Source: Streptomyces aurantiogriseus (GTDB lineage: Bacteria > Actinomycetota > Actinomycetes > Streptomycetales > Streptomycetaceae). Taken from it: a stretch of 64,000 nt of DNA. The stretch spans positions 62,001-126,000 of the forward strand of contig NZ_BMSX01000021.1 of the NCBI RefSeq assembly GCF_014649375.1, given 5' to 3'. A program made the translations under genes and the position numbers. Every line of letters begins with the position of its first letter. Positions within the stretch are counted from its first letter, which is position 1. Below, piece after piece: positions 61,268-64,000 of this stretch. The notes beneath the pieces are model-generated. The model was given only the letters and a program-made list of their open reading frames with translations, did not search any database and had not been told where the DNA came from.

Positions 61268-61828
61268 TCACCCCACCCGGGGAAACCGTGCCTGAAGGCT
61301 CCAGATCGCCGGATTCTCGCCCAGCTCCTCGTGCAGGTCGACCAGGTCGGCGATCAGGTCGTGCAGGAAGTCGCGGGACTCGCGGCGCAGTTCGGCGTGG
61401 GAGAAGGTCAGCGGGGGTTCCTCGGCCGGCATCCAGTCGGCCTCGATGTCCACCCAGCCGAAGCGGCGCTCGAAGAGCATGCGGTCGGTGGACTCGGTGA
61501 AGTCGAGCTCGGCGTACTGGGGGCGGGAGGCGCGGGAGCCCGCCGGGTCCTGGTCGATCCGCTCCACGATGTCGCACAGCGCCCACGCGAAGTCGAGCAC
61601 CGGCACCCATCCCCAGGCTGTGGACAACTCCCGGTCCGCCTTGGTGTCGGCGAGGTAGACGTCCCCGCAGAACAGGTCGTGCCGCAGGGCGTGGACGTCC
61701 GCGCGGCGGTAGTCGGTCTGCGGGGGATCGGGGAAGCGGTTGGAGAGGGCGTAGCCGATGTCGAGCACGTAGGCGATGGTGTCACGCCCCCGCCGTGCCG
61801 GGGACTCGGCACATAAGATCACTGACAT
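61268..61828 (-). CDS. hypothetical protein, divergent from the M1 peptidase
   Basis: 186 residues from ATG 61828; GTG starts at 61822 and in the YVLDIGYALSN region (61765) are possible. Acidic: DYRRADVHALRHDLFCGDVYL, TAWGWVPVLDFAWALCDIVER, ELRRESRDFLHDLIADLVDL. No family was recognised. The ATG shares the CATG of the M1 peptidase start, so the two genes would be divergent with overlapping initiation codons; a downstream start would remove the overlap. Confidence 0.65.
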   Translation of the reverse strand: MSVILCAESPARRGRDTIAYVLDIGYALSNRFPDPPQTDYRRADVHALRHDLFCGDVYLADTKADRELSTAWGWVPVLDFAWALCDIVERIDQDPAGSRASRPQYAELDFTESTDRMLFERRFGWVDIEADWMPAEEPPLTFSHAELRRESRDFLHDLIADLVDLHEELGENPAIWSLQARFPRVG

Positions 61829-63233
61829 GTCCCGATCCGCGCGCCTTGTCCGGGCCGCAGCCGCCCCCTGGGCGCTCGCCCTCACCCTCGCCCTGACCGC
61901 GTGCGACGGAGGCGCGCAGGACGACACCGGGAGCCCGGGCGTCGGCGACCCGTACTTCCCGAAGGCCGGCAACGGCGGCTACGACGTCCGCCACTACGCC
62001 CTGAACCTCGCCTACGACCCCGCCGGCGACCGCCTCTCCGGCACCGCCCGCATCACCGCCCGCGCCACGCAGCCCCTCTCCGCCTTCGACCTCGATCTGC
62101 AGGGCATGGAGGTCGAGAAGGTCACCGTGGAAGGCGGCCCGGCCTCCTTCAGCCGCGACGGCCAGGAACTGACCGTCCGCCCGGCGGACCGCCTCGACGA
62201 GGGCGAGACCTTCGAGGTGACCGTGCGCTACGCGGGCCGCCCCGAGACGGTCGCCGACCCGGACGGCTCGAAGGAGGGCTGGCTGCGCACCGAGGACGGC
62301 GCGCTCGCCCTCGGCCAGCCGACCGGCTCCATGGCGTGGTTCCCCGGCAACCACCACCCCTCCGACAAGGCGTCGTACGACATCACCGTCACCGTGCCGA
62401 AGGGCCTGAAGGCCGTCTCCAACGGCGAGTTGACGACCGAGCGGACGACCGACGGCCGCACCACCTCCACCTGGCACACCGCCGAGCCCATGTCGAGCCA
62501 CGTCGCCACCCTCGCCGTCGGCCGCTACGACGTCACCCGGTCCACCACCGAGGACGGCCTGCCCGTGTACGTGGCCACCGACCCCACGCAGACACCCGCG
62601 GCCCGCAAGGCACTCGCCCGGCTCCCCGAGATCATGGAGTGGGCGCAGTACAACTTCGGCCCGTACCCCTTCTCCTCCACCGGCGCGATCGTCGACCGCC
62701 CCGACGACGCCGACTACGCCCTGGAGACCCAGAACCGCCCCGTCTTCCCCGGCGCCCCCGACACCGGGCTGCTCGTCCACGAGATCGCCCACCAGTGGTT
62801 CGGCAACTCCGTCACACCGCGAACCTGGCAGGACATGTGGCTCAACGAGGGCTTCGCCACCTACGCCGAGTGGCTCTGGCGGGAGGACGAGGGCGGCACC
62901 ACCGCCGAGGAGACCTTCAAGGCCCTCTACACCCACGGCGAGGACACCTACGAGGACCTCTGGTCCTTCCCGCCCGCGAAGCAGCCGAGCGCCGCGCACA
63001 TCTCCGACGAGCCGGTCTACCAGCGCGGCGCGATGGTCATCCACAAGCTCCGCCAGACCCTGGGCGACGACGCCTTCTACGACCTCGTCCAGACCTGGAC
63101 CACCACCCACCGCCACGGCAACGCCGACACCGACGACTTCACGGAGTACGTCGAGAAGCAGGCCCCGGAGAAGGACTTCGACGCGATCTGGCGGGACTGG
63201 CTGTACGGGGAGGGCAAGCCGGAGCGCCCGTGA
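61827..63233 (+). CDS. M1-family metallopeptidase lipoprotein
   Basis: 468 residues. Signal peptide with lipobox LALTAC (Cys about 27), an N-terminal beta domain (VRHYALNLAYDPAGDRLSGT), and the gluzincin catalytic domain with HEIAHQWFGN and NEGFATYAEWLW (third zinc ligand Glu). The GXMEN exopeptidase motif appears altered (here YALETQN), so aminopeptidase specificity is doubtful. TAAGAT (61814-61819) ends 7 nt before ATG. It lacks the C-terminal HEAT-like domain, as common in actinobacterial secreted M1 members. Confidence 0.88.
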   Translation: MSRSARLVRAAAAPWALALTLALTACDGGAQDDTGSPGVGDPYFPKAGNGGYDVRHYALNLAYDPAGDRLSGTARITARATQPLSAFDLDLQGMEVEKVTVEGGPASFSRDGQELTVRPADRLDEGETFEVTVRYAGRPETVADPDGSKEGWLRTEDGALALGQPTGSMAWFPGNHHPSDKASYDITVTVPKGLKAVSNGELTTERTTDGRTTSTWHTAEPMSSHVATLAVGRYDVTRSTTEDGLPVYVATDPTQTPAARKALARLPEIMEWAQYNFGPYPFSSTGAIVDRPDDADYALETQNRPVFPGAPDTGLLVHEIAHQWFGNSVTPRTWQDMWLNEGFATYAEWLWREDEGGTTAEETFKALYTHGEDTYEDLWSFPPAKQPSAAHISDEPVYQRGAMVIHKLRQTLGDDAFYDLVQTWTTTHRHGNADTDDFTEYVEKQAPEKDFDAIWRDWLYGEGKPERP

Positions 63234-63278
63234 TCCGCACGGGTCAGCGAGGCCGAAAGGCGTCCCACAGGGCGAACG

Positions 63279-63320
63279 CGCCCCCGCCCCGCCCTCCACA
63301 CGGAGGGCGGGGCGGGGGCG
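63279..63320. terminator. bidirectional terminator between the M1 and terD genes
   Basis: CGCCCCCGCCCCGCCCTCC (63279-63297) pairs perfectly with its complement at 63302-63320 over ACAC; 19 bp. Confidence 0.85.
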
Positions 63321-63334
63321 GAGCGACAGGTGAC

Positions 63335-63910
63335 TCAGACGTTCACGCCGAAGTCCTGGGCGATGCCGACCAGGCCCGACGCGTAGCCCTGGCCGACCGC
63401 GCGGAACTTCCACTCGGCGCCGTTGCGGTAGAGCTCGCCGAAGACCATGGCGGTCTCGGTGGCCGCGTCCTCGGAGAGGTCGTAGCGGGCGATCTCGGCG
63501 CCGCCGGCCTGGTTGACGATGCGGATGTAGGCGTTGCGGACCTGGCCGAAGTTCTGCGAGCGGTTCTCCGCGTCGTAGATCGAGACCGGGAAGACGATCT
63601 TGTCGACGTCGGCCGGGAGGCCGGCGAGGTTGACGTTGATCGCCTCGTCGTCGCCCGCGCCCTCACCCGTGCGGTTGTCACCGGTGTGGACGATGGTGCT
63701 GTCCGGGGTCTGCTTGTTGTTGAAGAAGACGAAGTGGGCGTCCGAGTAGACCTTGCCCGTGGGGTTGACCGCGATCGCGGAGGCGTCGAGGTCGAAGTCC
63801 GTGCCGGTGGTGGTGCGGACGTCCCAGCCGAGGCCCACGGTGACGGCGGTCAGGCCCGGAGCCTCCTTGGTGAGCGAGACGTTGCCACCCTTGGACAGGC
63901 TTACAGCCAT
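63335..63910 (-). CDS. terD: TerD-family tellurium resistance/calcium-binding stress protein
   Basis: 191 residues, ATG 63910 ([19 protein letters not shown]). TerD beta-sandwich with the calcium-binding core [27 protein letters not shown] and a [13 protein letters not shown] strand. Cytoplasmic. In Streptomyces these proteins, including the S. coelicolor terD paralog family, affect development and calcium homeostasis. Length matches the family; the longer frame to 63955 is not supported. Confidence 0.94.
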   Translation of the reverse strand: MAVSLSKGGNVSLTKEAPGLTAVTVGLGWDVRTTTGTDFDLDASAIAVNPTGKVYSDAHFVFFNNKQTPDSTIVHTGDNRTGEGAGDDEAINVNLAGLPADVDKIVFPVSIYDAENRSQNFGQVRNAYIRIVNQAGGAEIARYDLSEDAATETAMVFGELYRNGAEWKFRAVGQGYASGLVGIAQDFGVNV

Positions 63911-64000
63911 GGTTGGGAGTCCTTTCCCTCGGTGCGTAGAGGCTTCGTGCGCCACGAAGCTACAGCTATCCCTATGAACGCGGCCAAGGGTGTCGAAGGT

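Overview
The window is about 72% G+C chromosomal DNA of a Streptomyces. Codon use is extremely GC-biased at the third position, and the gene order closely follows the S. coelicolor core from the cysA/nur region through devA, mshA, phoU-phoRP, ispDF-cysS and msiK to a terD gene. Family assignments come from motifs in the translated sequence and remembered gene order; no database search was run. A recurrent trait is the leaderless start: at about 18 genes a TANNNT -10 hexamer ends 6-7 nt before the ATG or GTG.

Region 1 (1-8.4 kb) holds an LmeA-like DUF2993 protein, then the sulfur pair cysA and DUF1416 behind a Cys-containing leader ORF, a DsrE protein, a nitrobindin-like protein, the nickel regulator Nur, the YgfZ folate-binding protein, dtd, the c-di-GMP-responsive anti-sigma factor RsiG and an Eis-like acetyltransferase. 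Region 2 (8.4-12.9 kb) is the developmental dev locus: devE, devA-devB and a third GntR gene, with two 60-residue membrane proteins convergent to them and palindromic operator candidates. Region 3 (13.2-25.6 kb) has a tandem aminoglycoside-phosphotransferase protein, TetR, a HelR-like RNA polymerase recycling ATPase, an HxlR gene divergent from an imine-reductase-like gene, a mycobacteria-like XRE-HbhA-DUF2516 group, a response regulator-phosphatase and an NlpC/P60 hydrolase.

Region 4 (25.9-32.6 kb) has a methyltransferase, mshA with a sigma-R promoter, YbjN, AraC divergent from DUF2000, an MFS exporter and gpmA. Region 5 (32.6-35.0 kb) is a scar: two 5'-truncated genes meeting head to head, a broken ISL3-type transposase and a small membrane protein, bounded by two near-identical hairpins. 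Region 6 (35.0-49.5 kb) is core again: a nickel-binding DUF4242 protein, a 52-residue Cys-rich peptide, phoU facing phoR-phoP across PHO boxes, a lipoprotein, carD, ispD-ispF, cysS, rlmB, a DoxX protein, a nucleotidyltransferase, msiK and tRNA-Thr(UGU).

Region 7 (49.7-64 kb) starts next to the tRNA with a three-gene cassette (small dehydrogenase subunit, GMC oxidoreductase, VioB-type ferritin-like protein) that looks like the least described system here. It continues with an APH(6)-like kinase, a DAO-family oxidoreductase, a drug exporter, a quinone oxidoreductase preceded by a SoxR box, a phytoene-desaturase-like protein, a pentapeptide protein, an M1 peptidase and TerD.
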